DNA of 64,000 nt from assembly GCF_963678635.1 (NCBI RefSeq), contig NC_087063.1, positions 63,657,290 to 63,721,289 on the forward strand, read 5' to 3'. This document shows positions 1-10,859 of the stretch, piece after piece; the stretch's first letter is position 1; each line of letters begins with the position of its first letter. The notes beneath the pieces are model-generated. The model did not search any database. It was given only the letters and a program-made list of their open reading frames with translations, and was not told where the DNA came from. The DNA comes from Symsagittifera roscoffensis (lineage: Eukaryota; Xenacoelomorpha; Acoela; Convolutidae). The translations under genes were made by a program, and so were the position numbers.

Positions 1-196
1 AATACTGGACTGTCCTTCTTAACACAATAACTGTTACTGCTTGGTAGTCGAAAAAAAAGAATTTAACTGAAGAAAACTAGTTCTTAACTTTATTGCGTTT
101 TTCATGCCATAAAAGGGTTAAATTTTAAGAAACCAGGATATAGTTATTTAATACAGGATGAAATTGTATATTGTGTTTTTAACAAGTGGAAAATTA

Positions 197-721
197 TTAC
201 AACATGATAGACACTAAAATTAAGTTTCGAGACAAAAAGCGGGCAGAATTGAATGTACATATAAATCTGTTCATGCGACTCGCTACAGCTTCAAGTTTTC
301 CATTCGCGGAAATTTGGCAGTACTTTCCATTAACGTTATTTTTTGTATCAAGCCCTATATGAGCTATTCTAGACAGTTGCATGCTATTATCGATGGAAAC
401 AAATTCAGTTGAATTAGCCAATCGTTCGTAACCAATAAAAACATCGAAGTTAGGATCATTTTTGGTGTTTTCACGCTGTATAAGTGCTCGAAGTGTGTTC
501 AGTTCTTCTAAGCTTTCGGGGTATATCATCTGGTAATAGTTTTGCGTGCAGTACAGTTTCGCATCCTCAAAAGTCTTCAGCAAATCTATGAACAGGTAGC
601 ATCGTTGAAGGTTGTTACTCCAGTATGAAGACTCCAGTGAGTCACAGATTCTCTGGACACTGTAATCTGTTTGGGCTTCCGCATCTGCGTAAGATCTGGT
701 TAGTTCAGGTTGTGCTATCTG
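197..721 (-). CDS. C-type-lectin-like domain protein, 3' terminal exon (partial gene)
   Basis: An open frame of 174 codons plus stop follows an acceptor (TTACAG, ending at 722) and closes at 197. It looks like the last exon of a lectin-fold gene. The C-type-lectin pattern is visible in order: RICDSLESSYW, then CYLFI, then KTFEDAKLYC (the first helix of the fold), then PESLEELNTL, FIGYERLANSTEFVSID, a GKYC pair and RFICTF. The paired cysteines fit the fold, but the EPN/QPD and WND calcium-sugar motifs are absent, so sugar binding is doubtful. The first in-frame ATG is not the start, because the frame runs back to the splice site. Signal-peptide exons were not found upstream. A candidate AATAAA lies about 105 bases past the stop (89-94, complement). 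Fold assignment is by eye; ligand unknown. Confidence 0.72.
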   Translation of the reverse strand, partial: QIAQPELTRSYADAEAQTDYSVQRICDSLESSYWSNNLQRCYLFIDLLKTFEDAKLYCTQNYYQMIYPESLEELNTLRALIQRENTKNDPNFDVFIGYERLANSTEFVSIDNSMQLSRIAHIGLDTKNNVNGKYCQISANGKLEAVASRMNRFICTFNSARFLSRNLILVSIML

Positions 722-1034
722 CTGTAACGAAAATATGCATTATAAAAGATTAATTATTTAGTGTTAATGACGAAGTGAATTTTCAGTGGTCATGTTCTTG
801 TGGTTTTTTCATAAGAAAAATTTTTTAAAAGTTTTCTGTCATCTAGATGATTGAATTGTATCGCAAGGGGCGTGAGGCTCCGCTTCACCTATGTCTAAAA
901 ATAGTTTTTTTTTAGCAAAAAAGTTTTGTCATTGTGTTAAACAATTTTTTTTTTCATTAAGGGAAATGGTGGTTAATTTTTTTTCTCCGCCTCAGTTAGT
1001 TTTATTACCATTGCGATAATCAATGGTTTTGACA

Positions 1035-1745
1035 TCTGGACTTTTTTCTCGTAAATAACTTTGCTTACAGGCATTCATCTCCAGCTACTGCAAAATACAT
1101 ATTTTTAACATTTAAAACATCGGTCCTTTTCGAAATTTGCTTCTTATATTGTTTGTAATTTTACCAACTTGATTTTTACCAATTTTTTCTTTTTCCGACT
1201 TTCATAACGAACGTAACGGAATATTTGTGTTCGATGTGGGTTTTTTTTTCTTCAGACAAATTTCGACTTTTTAACTAGCCATTTTTGACGGAATTTTTTT
1301 ATATGATTTGAAAGGTATTGTTGTCCTGAGCTTAAATTTGAAAAGATATTGCACTTGTGATCATTTTTGGCAAATTAATGCGGGTTTAAAGATTGCAATT
1401 TTTGCCAATTTGGGACAATTAACGCGCGATGTATTTCGCGTTATTAACTCGTAAGCGGACATTTAATCCAACTTAGAAATCGTTCTAAATTGCTTGAAGG
1501 AAGCTTATTTGCCATAATCGATTTGTTGTTAGGAGCGAAATCTCTCACTTTGTACTGATTATGGCGTGTGGGGGATGATTTTTACAAAAAAAAAATCAAA
1601 TTTAATTTTTTTTCTTCATTTTTGCTTATTACATTTAATTTTTTCTTGTTATTACTGCTCCATAGACCTTAAGATGCAGTCGGAACCTTCAGGGCTTCGC
1701 CCTGCGCCGAGCAGTCTTGTTCTTTTTTCATTTTAATAAGTTTCA
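1035..1745 (+). repeat. Dispersed-repeat relics, families A and B
   Basis: At 1035-1090 there is a degenerate copy of the 'GGACTTTTTTCTCGTAAA' motif seen at 10.5, 14.5 and 20.4 kb (family A). From about 1255 to 1735 lies the best plus-strand copy of family B: 'TTTTTAACTAGCCATTTTTG', then 'GGGACAATTAACGCGCGATG', then 'GCGTGTGGGGGATGATTT', ending 'CTTCAGGGCTTCGCCCTG'. The same order recurs at 12.1, 54.7 and 63.1 kb and, reversed, at 47-48 and 57.6 kb. No coding potential. Confidence 0.7.
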
Positions 1746-2266
1746 GCTTTTTTTTATATCGGCTTAGTGGCCTCATGTTGCTTTGTTTGATGAGAAAACA
1801 AGCGTTTTGTGAGCAGGTGTGTGTTTTGGGGGACGGGGAGTTCAGTCTTACTGGATTTTTTTCGTCGTAAATGATTTATGCTCAGGTACGTTTTGGCTTT
1901 GTTACTGCTTGTTAAGTTTTCTTACAATGCGAGTTTCATATTTTATTGTCTGAGGGTGTTTTTTTTTATTAAACTAGCTTTATTTATTTTGATAGATCTA
2001 GTTTTTTTCGACTTAGCTTATGTTTTGTATTGACTGTTTCATGTATTGTATCGCAGGTCGTTCGAAGCTCCGCGTCGTCTCTCTGTAAGAAAATGTCAAA
2101 CACGATACTATAGAGATAACTTTTTTCGATTTCCGTTAGTTTGATAACGATCTTCCAATTACGGTAGCTATCTTAATTGTTTCACTGGAAATTTTTGTCA
2201 CGCGAAGATTCTTTATCTCTTGCTTAGCAAACCACTGTTCTCCTTTATTTAGGATTTATTTTAACC

Positions 2267-3703
2267 TTAATAATTTGCTTGCTCTTTCGGTTCGGTGGTT
2301 TTTGCATTCGATTTTTTTATCACTTGATCTAGTGAAAATGCAGTTATGTGAATTGCATTCAACGGGGAGGCCGATTTAGGGCTTAGTAGTGTAACCTTTA
2401 TGAAACTTACGTGAGCATGAGATGGTTCCTTTTCCTGGGCGTTCGTCTGAAACCCGAGGAGAGAAAGTGCTATTGCGATAATGGTTAAAAGACAAATGAT
2501 TGTCAAAATTAACCCTGAACGAACATGGCACTCAATTCGTCTTATTCGTGAACAGATTTCTGAAACAGCATTGGAACCTGATATTCTTTCAAAGTGATCG
2601 AAACTAGTGAGTGGATATGTTTTAAAAGCGCCTTATCGTTGCTTGAAAATAAAAAGCCCATTCGTTCCAGTAAAGAAACTAAAAAGGCATGTAATTCGAG
2701 TCAGGGACTTTCCGTAAGTGAGCTGAGTAGCTCCTGTGATGGTCCGTTCCCTCGCCGCTAAATGTTTTTATTGACAGCTAGGATTTTCTCATTTCATAAG
2801 GGATTAAAAAATATAAGGCAATAAACTCATTTTTTTTCTATGGTTTTTTTCTTTGAGACGAACGAGTTAAATATTTATTTGATTGTCATAGTCTGCATGT
2901 GACGCCAGTAGTTGATTGTTAATTGCATTTTCAAAATGGACGCTAATTACGCTGCGATTAGTAAGTGTTGTCAAATTGGAACATGGATTTTTTTGACAGA
3001 ATCTTTGAATCATTTGGTAGTTTGGTTTACAATTTGCTTACGTCCTCTTGAGACCTCACCGCTCTGGACTCGAACGTCAGCGGGACCAGTTTTTGTTTGA
3101 AAAATGTAAAATTTCAGTTTGATAAATCAAGCTTTCGAACGCATATGCTGCTTAGTTTTCGTGCAGGGGGAGTTGCTTTTTGTACTGCTTCAATCTTCAA
3201 GTTTCAAGTTTTTTTATTCAGGATTTTCTTGATTAGATTGGCGAGTAATCATCAACAAATCAATGAGTCGTATTTTTGTCATAACTGATGTTATTGTTTT
3301 TTGATAACTTCTTACCAAATTTTGAAAATGACTTGGTTGGTTGAACTTTTCAAAAGAGCGTTTTCCAACTAAGAGGGTGTGTGGGGCGAACGGATCTTTG
3401 CTACTCTGGAAAATAAGTTTTTTAAGGAAAAATTTTGAGTATGTAATAGAGTTTTTTTTGTATTTTCTCTATATGTAAATGGATAATACTATAATTTGTT
3501 TTTGCACCTGTCTGTGTTTTTGCGTCGTATGTTAGTTTCGGCGTCGTTACGTCCATAGCGATGAATTGGAGGGGTTGCTGCCGCGAGGGATGATTCAGAG
3601 TAGATCCATTGCTGCCGTCCACTATAGATTCTCCAGGATGCGACAGTGCTTCTGACTCAACGAATGCTTCCAAAGTAATTGTTGAGCTGTCAGAATTGCT
3701 CAT
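2267..3703 (-). CDS. Small single-pass membrane protein, two exons, tandem copy 1
   Basis: Exon 1 (3703-3508) opens with an ATG and encodes 65 residues: MSNSDSSTITLEAFVESEAL... to ...YDAKTQT, ending at donor ACAG|GTGCAA in phase 1. Exon 2 is best started at TTTCAG|AAATCT (2559); TCAG|GTTCC at about 2575 is also phase-compatible. It runs to the stop at 2267, giving about 162 residues. Exon 2 has a basic cysteine-containing stretch (ICSRIRRIECHVRSG), one strong hydrophobic segment (LILTIICLLTIIAIALSLLG), then about 55 polar residues. There is no N-terminal signal peptide, so a type II or tail-anchored-like topology is likely. A TATA box lies at 3751-3757 and two AATAAA signals just past the stop. 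I recognise no family. Confidence 0.68.
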
Positions 3704-3750
3704 TTTGTAAATTTAATGTGGTCGGTTGGAGTACTTAACTAACGCTCTGA

Positions 3751-3757
3751 ATTTATA
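3751..3757 (-). promoter_or_regulatory. TATA box of tandem copy 1
   Basis: TATAAAT on the minus strand, 48 bases upstream of the ATG at 3703. This predicts initiation near 3725 and a very short 5' leader. The box is conserved in all three copies. Confidence 0.6.
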
Positions 3758-4550
3758 GCTCGATAGTGGGCTTGCGAAGAGTGGGATTATAACAATCGAT
3801 CGAATATACTAATAGTTCGTACCGGTTGTACTGAGCGACCAAACGTTTGAATGGATATTAGGTTTAGAATTGAGATCTGTGGCAGTTAAACATTGACTTT
3901 GTTTATTGTCTTTCTGGAAAACGACTTGCTAAAGCAAGTAGATCGGATAGCTCCTCGAGGCGACTTTACTTGTGAGGTTTAATGCGTTTAAACTATATTT
4001 TTGACAAAGTTGATCTTATGCTGCTAACTCTTGCTACATAAGAGACTTTGATCAGTTCATGTTGCTTTGTTTGATGAGAAAACAAGCGTTTTGTGAGCAG
4101 GTGTGTGTTTTGGGGGACGGGGAGTTCAGTCTTACTGGATTTTTTTCGTCGTAAATGATTTATGCTCAGGTACGTTTTGGCTTTGTTACTGCTTGTTAAG
4201 TTTTCTTACAATGCGAGTTTCATATTTTATTGTCTGAGGGTGTTTTTTTTTATTAAACTAGCTTTATTTATTTTGATAGATCTAGTTTTTTTCGACTTAG
4301 CTTATGTTTTGTATTGACTGTTTCATGTATTGTATCGCAGGTCGTTCGAAGCTCCGCGTCGTCTCTCTGTAAGAAAATGTCAAACACGATACTATAGAGA
4401 TAACTTTTTTCGATTTCCGTTAGTTTGATAACGATCTTCCAATTACGGTAGCTATCTTAATTGTTTCACTGGAAATTTTTGTCACGCGAAGATTCTTTAT
4501 CTCTTGCTTAGCAAACCACTGTTCTCCTTTATTTAGGATTTATTTTAACC

Positions 4551-5985
4551 TTAATAATTTGCTTGCTCTTTCGGTTCGGTGGTTTTTGCATTCGATTTTT
4601 TTATCACTTGATCTAGTGAAAATGCAGTTATGTGAATTGCATTCAACGGGGAGGCCGATTTAGGGCTTAGTAGTGTAACCTTTATGAAACTTACGTGAGC
4701 ATGAGATGGTTCCTTTTCCTGGGCGTTCGTCTGAAACCCGAGGAGAGAAAGTGCTATTGCGATAATGGTTAAAAGACAAATGATTGTCAAAATTAACCCT
4801 GAACGAACATGGCACTCAATTCGTCTTATTCGTGAACAGATTTCTGAAACAGCATTGGAACCTGATATTCTTTCAAAGTGATCGAAACTAGTGAGTGGAT
4901 ATGTTTTAAAAGCGCCTTATCGTTGCTTGAAAATAAAAAGCCCATTCGTTCCAGTAAAGAAACTAAAAAGGCATGTAATTCGAGTCAGGGACTTTCCGTA
5001 AGTGAGCTGAGTAGCTCCTGTGATGGTCCGTTCCCTCGCCGCTAAATGTTTTTATTGACAGCTAGGATTTTCTCATTTCATAAGGGATTAAAAAATATAA
5101 GGCAATAAACTCATTTTTTTTTCTATGGTTTTTTTTGAGACGAACGAGTTAAATATTTATTTGATTGTCATAGTCTGCATGTGACGCCAGTAGTTGATTG
5201 TTAATTGCATTTTCAAAATGGACGCTAATTACGCTGCGATTAGTAAGTGTTGTCAAATTGGAACATGGATTTTTTTGACAGAATCTTTGAATCATTTGGT
5301 AGTTTGGTTTACAATTTGCTTACGTCCTCTTGAGACCTCACCGCTCTGGACTCGAACGTCAGCGGGACCAGTTTTTGTTTGAAAAATGTAAAATTTCAGT
5401 TTGATAAATCAAGCTTTCGAACGCATATGCTGCTTAGTTTTCGTGCAGGGGGAGTTGCTTTTTGTACTGCTTCAATCTTCAAGTTTCAAGTTTTTTTATT
5501 CAGGATTTTCTTGATTAGATTGGCGAGTAATCATCAACAAATCAATGAGTCGTATTTTTGTCATAACTGATGTTATTGTTTTTTGATAACTTCTTACCAA
5601 ATTTTGAAAATGACTTGGTTGGTTGAACTTTTCAAAAGAGCGTTTTCCAACTAAGAGGGTGTGTGGGGCGAACGGATCTTTGCTACTCTGGAAAATAAGT
5701 TTTTTAAGGAAAAATTTTGAGTATGTAATAGAGTTTTTTTTGTATTTTCTCTATATGTAAATGGATAATACTATAATTTGTTTTTGCACCTGTCTGTGTT
5801 TTTGCGTCGTATGTTAGTTTCGGCGTCGTTACGTCCATAGCGATGAATTGGAGGGGTTGCTGCCGCGAGGGATGATTCAGAGTAGATCCATTGCTGCCGT
5901 CCACTATAGATTCTCCAGGATGCGACAGTGCTTCTGACTCAACGAATGCTTCCAAAGTAATTGTTGAGCTGTCAGAATTGCTCAT
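4551..5985 (-). CDS. Small single-pass membrane protein, two exons, tandem copy 2
   Basis: Same two-exon structure as copy 1: exon 1 at 5985-5790, exon 2 at about 4843-4551, with splice signals, membrane segment and stop intact. The predicted protein is identical to copy 1. The only difference noticed within the gene is a shorter T-run and loss of 'CTT' in the intron near 5130. It sits head-to-tail with copies 1 and 3, each about 2.28 kb apart. Confidence 0.68.
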
Positions 5986-6032
5986 TTTGTAAATTTAATG
6001 TGGTCGGTTGGAGTACTTAACTAACGCTCTGA

Positions 6033-6039
6033 ATTTATA
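6033..6039 (-). promoter_or_regulatory. TATA box of tandem copy 2
   Basis: TATAAAT on the minus strand, 48 bases upstream of the copy-2 ATG, in the same context as copy 1. Confidence 0.6.
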
Positions 6040-6832
6040 GCTCGATAGTGGGCTTGCGAAGAGTGGGATTATAACAATCGATCGAATATACTAATAGTTC
6101 GTACCGGTTGTACTGAGCGACCAAACGTTTGAATGGATATTAGGTTTAGAATTGAGATCTGTGGCAGTTAAACATTGACTTTGTTTATTGTCTTTCTGGA
6201 AAACGACTTGCTAAAGCAAGTAGATCGGATAGCTCCTCGAGGCGACTTTACTTGTGAGGTTTAATGCGTTTAAACTATATTTTTGACAAAGTTGATCTTA
6301 TGCTGCTAACTCTTGCTACATAAGAGACTTTGATCAGTTCATGTTGCTTTGTTTGATGAGAAAACAAGCGTTTTGTGAGCAGGTGTGTGTTTTGGGGGAC
6401 GGGGAGTTCAGTCTTACTGGATTTTTTTCGTCGTAAATGATTTATGCTCAGGTACGTTTTGGCTTTGTTACTGCTTGTTAAGTTTTCTTACAATGCGAGT
6501 TTCATATTTTATTGTCTGAGGGTGTTTTTTTTTATTAAACTAGCTTTATTTATTTTGATAGATCTAGTTTTTTTCGACTTAGCTTATGTTTTGTATTGAC
6601 TGTTTCATGTATTGTATCGCAGGTCGTTCGAAGCTCCGCGTCGTCTCTCTGTAAGAAAATGTCAAACACGATACTATAGAGATAACTTTTTTCGATTTCC
6701 GTTAGTTTGATAACGATCTTCCAATTACGGTAGCTATCTTAATTGTTTCACTGGAAATTTTTGTCACGCGAAGATTCTTTATCTCTTGCTTAGCAAACCA
6801 CTGTTCTCCTTTATTTAGGATTTATTTTAACC

Positions 6833-8271
6833 TTAATAATTTGCTTGCTCTTTCGGTTCGGTGGTTTTTGCATTCGATTTTTTTATCACTTGATCTAGTG
6901 AAAATGCAGTTATGTGAATTGCATTCAACGGGGAGGCCGATTTAGGGCTTAGTAGTGTAACCTTTATGAAACTTACGTGAGCATGAGATGGTTCCTTTTC
7001 CTGGGCGTTCGTCTGAAACCCGAGGAGAGAAAGTGCTATTGCGATAATGGTTAAAAGACAAATGACTGTCAAAATTAACCCTGAACGAACATGGCACTCA
7101 ATTCGTCTTATTCGTGAACAGATTTCTGAAACAGCATTGGAACCTGATATTCTTTCAAAGTGATCGAAACTAGTGAGTGGATATGTTTTAAAAGCGCCTT
7201 ATCGTTGCTTGAAAATAAAAAGCCCATTCGTTCCAGTAAAGAAACTAAAAAGGCATGTAATTCGAGTCAGGGACTTTCCGTAAGTGAGCTGAGTAGCTCC
7301 TGTGATGGTCCGTTCCCTCGCCGCTAAATGTTTTTATTGACAGCTAGGATTTTCTCATTTCATAAGGGATTAAAAAATATAAGGCAATAAACTCATTTTT
7401 TTTTCTATGGTTTTTTTCTTTGAGACGAACGAGTTAAATATTTATTTGATTGTCATAGTCTGCATGTGACGCCAGTAGTTGATTGTTAATTGCATTTTCA
7501 AAATGGACGCTAATTACGCTGCGATTAGTAAGTGTTGTCAAATTGGAACATGGATTTTTTTGACAGAATCTTTGAATCATTTGGTAGTTTGGTTTACAAT
7601 TTGCTTACGTCCTCTTGAGACCTCACCGCTCTGGACTCGAACGTCAGCGGGACCAGTTTTTGTTTGAAAAATGTAAAATTTCAGCTTTGATAAATCAAGC
7701 TTTCGAACGCATATGCTGCTTAGTTTTCGTGCAGGGGGAGTTGCTTTTTGTACTGCTTCAATCTTCAAGTTTCAAGTTTTTTTATTCAGGATTTTCTTGA
7801 TTAGATTGGCGAGTAATCATCAACAAATCAATGAGTCGTATTTTTGTCATAACTGATGTTATTGTTTTTTGATAACTTCTTACCAAATTTTGAAAATGAC
7901 TTGGTTGGTTGAACTTTTCAAAAGAGCGTTTTCCAACTAAGAGGGTGTGTGGGGCGAACGGATCTTTGCTACTCTGGAAAATAAGTTTTTTAAGGAAAAA
8001 TTTTGAGTATGTAATAGAGTTTTTTTTGTATTTTCTCTATATGTAAATGGATAATACTATAATTTGTTTTTGCACCTGTCTGTGTTTTTGCGTCGTATGT
8101 TAGTTTCGGCGTCGTTACGTCCATAGCGATGAATTGGAGGGGTTGCTGCCGCGAGGGATGATTCAGAGTAGATCCATTGCTGCCGTCCACTATAGATTCT
8201 CCAGGATGCGACAGTGCTTCTGACTCAACGAATGCTTCCAAAGTAATTGTTGAGCTGTCAGAATTGCTCAT
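6833..8271 (-). CDS. Small single-pass membrane protein, two exons, tandem copy 3
   Basis: Exon 1 at 8271-8076 and exon 2 at about 7125-6833. The protein matches copies 1 and 2 except for Ile to Val at the start of the membrane segment (TVICLL for TIICLL), a conservative change. One extra base in the intron near 7684 does not touch the coding exons. This copy lies nearest to WDR12, which is transcribed divergently from 8897, so the 0.6 kb between them should hold both promoters. All three copies are intact, which argues they are functional or extremely young. Confidence 0.68.
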
Positions 8272-8318
8272 TTTGTAAATTTAATGTGGTCGGTTGGAGT
8301 ACTTAACTAACGCTCTGA

Positions 8319-8325
8319 ATTTATA
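8319..8325 (-). promoter_or_regulatory. TATA box of tandem copy 3
   Basis: TATAAAT on the minus strand, 48 bases upstream of the copy-3 ATG. Confidence 0.6.
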
Positions 8326-8896
8326 GCTCGATAGTGGGCTTGCGAAGAGTGGGATTATAACAATCGATCGAATATACTAATAGTTCGTACCGGTTGTACT
8401 GAGCGACCAAACGTTTGAATGGATATTAGGTTTAGAATTGAGATCTGTGGCAGTTAAACATTGACTTTGTTTATTGTCTTTCTGGAAAACGACTTGCTAA
8501 AGCAAGTAGATCGGATAGCTCCTCGAGGCGACTTTACTTGTGAGGTTTAATGCGTTTAAACTATATTTTTGACAAAGTTGATCTTATGCTGCTAACTCTT
8601 GCTACATAAGAGACTTTGATCAGTTCATGAGGTTGCTGAATTTAATCTCTATATCATAAACGCAATTTTTTTCTTTTTTTGGCATTGAATCGATTTTTCA
8701 ACATTGATGTTTGGCAATCTTATGGAAAATCATGAAGGTATAGGTTGTTTAAAAGCTTCGCAAATACCCTCAGACTATAATCTGATATTGGGATAGGTTC
8801 TTAGTGCAGTGAAATGGTTGAAGCGCTTCAGAACGGCAGTAATTGTATATTGTTTTTAATGTAAACGCAACCATGTATTATGTCTTTTTAGGTCTG

Positions 8897-10153
8897 ATGG
8901 AGCCTGTTAATGACCTGCAATATCCTGCACTTTTGAAGTCCGAATGCGATGAGGTCAATTTAAAACCAACGGAAGTCTATCTTCCGAGCTCAACAAATCT
9001 AGACAATCTGCTCTCCTTGTTTAAATCGGTCGCTGACCTTTCTGCTATAGCTTACGATGTTGACTTCTTGGTTGATGGAAAGTTGCTGCGCGAAACGCTT
9101 CAAGAACATTTCATCGCTTACGATTTAAGTACTGAACAGCCTGTAAGCGTAGAATTGATAAAGAAGACGTCAGCACCAGATCGCAAACCAGATATAAATG
9201 CCGACGATTGGATTTCGTGTATAACCGAATTCCGAAACTGTATTTATTTTGGATGTAGTGATAACTCGGTTTGTTTTGTCAATGATTGCGAATCGAAATT
9301 ACTTTACAAAACGAAATATGCTGTCCAATCTGTTGACGCTGCTTCATGTATGCTTGCTGTTGGTAGCCGCTCCTCGACGATTGATGTTCTTGATATTGCC
9401 GATGCGGATGTTGAAAAAACAGCAAAATTGAAGTGGACTTTGAAAGGCCATAACGGCCCTGTTGCTTCCATCGCTTTTGAGAAATCCGGAGAGAGGCTAG
9501 CAAGTGTAGGTCAAGACGGAATGCTGAAGATTTGGTCGACCGTTGAGCAATCTGAGTTTCATCCTGAAGTTGAGGTCGTTTCTAAGAAGAAGAGTAAATT
9601 GTCGAAAGAGTCATTAGAATCGTTGGCAAAGAGCCGAACTCCTCTCGTTACTCTCTCAGCGCATCAGGAACCGGCAACTTGTTGTTTTTGGTGCCAAGAT
9701 AAATACTCTCATGAGATAATAACTGGAGGTTTTGACAACAGTCTAAAAGTGTTCGATCTGAATACGTTGAAACCTCGTGCGTCATATACTAGAGATCGAC
9801 CTTATAACACCGTTGACCGAAGTTTCAGAAATCAGTTAGTTGCTACCGCCTGTTTTGATACTAAGATTAGAATTTACGACATTCGAGTAGAAAAAGAAGT
9901 GATGGTTGTACAAGCTGCGGATGCACATGATGAATTAGTTTCGTGCCTTAACTGGTCTCCAGATAATGAAAATCTGTTCATATCGGGATCGTATGATACC
10001 CTGGTGAAAATATGGGACTTCAGGAGTGCCAAAGTTCCGCTGTATGATATAAAGACGTCGGAAGGAAAAGTTTTGAGTTGTCTGTGGCACGAAAGAGACA
10101 TTTATTTTGGCGGAGAGGACTGTAAATTGTACAGCTTTGCAAATGCTTCTTGA
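8897..10153 (+). CDS. WDR12: WDR12/Ytm1 ribosome-biogenesis WD-repeat protein
   Basis: A 418-residue single-exon frame. The N-terminal ~95 residues match the NLE domain by which WDR12/Ytm1 binds the AAA ATPase Midasin (DNLLSLFKSVADLSAIAYDV, VDGKLLRETLQEHF). The linker DADDWISCI-like segment (here NADDWISCI) follows, then WD repeats with readable blades: WTLKGHNGPVASIAFEKSGE, DGMLKIWST, LVTLSAHQEPATCCFW, DNSLKVFDL, DTKIRIYDI, SGSYDTLVKIWDFRSAKVPL, and a terminal GGEDCKLYSFANAS. With BOP1 and PES1 the family forms the PeBoW complex needed for 60S maturation in the nucleolus. The frame runs upstream to 8843, but a strong acceptor (TCTTTTTAG) ends at 8890, six bases before ATG 8897, so translation most likely starts at MEPVND. 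That acceptor implies a 5'-UTR intron or a trans-spliced leader. Family length is about 420, so the protein is complete. Confidence 0.93.
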   Translation: MEPVNDLQYPALLKSECDEVNLKPTEVYLPSSTNLDNLLSLFKSVADLSAIAYDVDFLVDGKLLRETLQEHFIAYDLSTEQPVSVELIKKTSAPDRKPDINADDWISCITEFRNCIYFGCSDNSVCFVNDCESKLLYKTKYAVQSVDAASCMLAVGSRSSTIDVLDIADADVEKTAKLKWTLKGHNGPVASIAFEKSGERLASVGQDGMLKIWSTVEQSEFHPEVEVVSKKKSKLSKESLESLAKSRTPLVTLSAHQEPATCCFWCQDKYSHEIITGGFDNSLKVFDLNTLKPRASYTRDRPYNTVDRSFRNQLVATACFDTKIRIYDIRVEKEVMVVQAADAHDELVSCLNWSPDNENLFISGSYDTLVKIWDFRSAKVPLYDIKTSEGKVLSCLWHERDIYFGGEDCKLYSFANAS

Positions 10154-10364
10154 TTAAATTGTTTTAGAAATGACTTTTTCCACTTTGAGCTTAACTTGAC
10201 ATATGGGACTTCAGAGTGCCTTGCACGGTTTTTTATGACGGCATTGAAAATGCAAGTCATCTTTCGTACTTTGAGATTTTTTTTCAAAGTCTTTAACTAA
10301 GCCGGCTGATAAGATTAAAGTCGAGAGGGTTCAACACGTCGCTCTTCTTTTGAGCATGTTTCGC

Positions 10365-10600
10365 CTCTATTAAGAGTCAATGAACGTTGTGAAGACTCTT
10401 AAATAGGTCGTGGTAATTTCTTTTTGTAGGATAAATTCTTAAAAATACTCTTGACTACAAGTGTGAATTCATACATATTTACCTTTGCGATAAACAAGGG
10501 TATTGCAATCGGGTACTAGACTTTTTTCCCGTAAACAACTTTGTTCACAGGATGATCTCCAATTTCAAGATCTACTTTTTCAGCTCTGCACGTTTAACAC
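10365..10600 (+). repeat. Dispersed repeat, family A copy
   Basis: 'TTAAGAGTCAATGAACGTTG' near 10369 recurs at 15815. 'GGGTACTAGACTTTTTTCCC' with 'AAACAACTTTGTTCACAGG' at 10515-10555 recurs at 20.41 kb in the same order, reversed at 14.47 kb, and degenerate at 1.05 kb. Not coding. Confidence 0.75.
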
Positions 10601-10859
10601 CTCGAGTTATTGTGCCTGGAGTTAATGCGTCACTATATTTACTGGTAAAAAATTTCAGATATAAAATTGTTTTTTTTTGTAGGCTTAATTGATTTCAGAC
10701 CAATTTATGTCGGCTTATTCGCCGCGTGTTTTTTTGTTGAAAGTTCTAGTCGATTAATTATCAAATTCAATTCGAAGAAAGTAACACGCTGAAAGGCTTT
10801 TTCATACACGTTTTTAACACACTTTCTTATTCACGCTAAAACTTATTTTTGTTCATTTA

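Larger units (their letters stand above)
1773..8629. repeat. Three near-identical tandem copies of a 2.28-kb unit
   Basis: The junction 'TCATG' starts the unit at 1773, 4057 and 6339 and ends the last one at 8625-8629, giving periods of 2284, 2282 and 2286 bases. Differences seen are few: homopolymer-length changes near 2840/5125/7410, one extra C near 7684, and one substitution at about 7064 (Ile to Val in the encoded protein). Each copy contains one complete small gene on the minus strand, plus transposon-derived sequence in its intron and 3' flank. The near identity implies very recent duplication, active homogenisation, or an assembly artefact. Confidence 0.97.
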
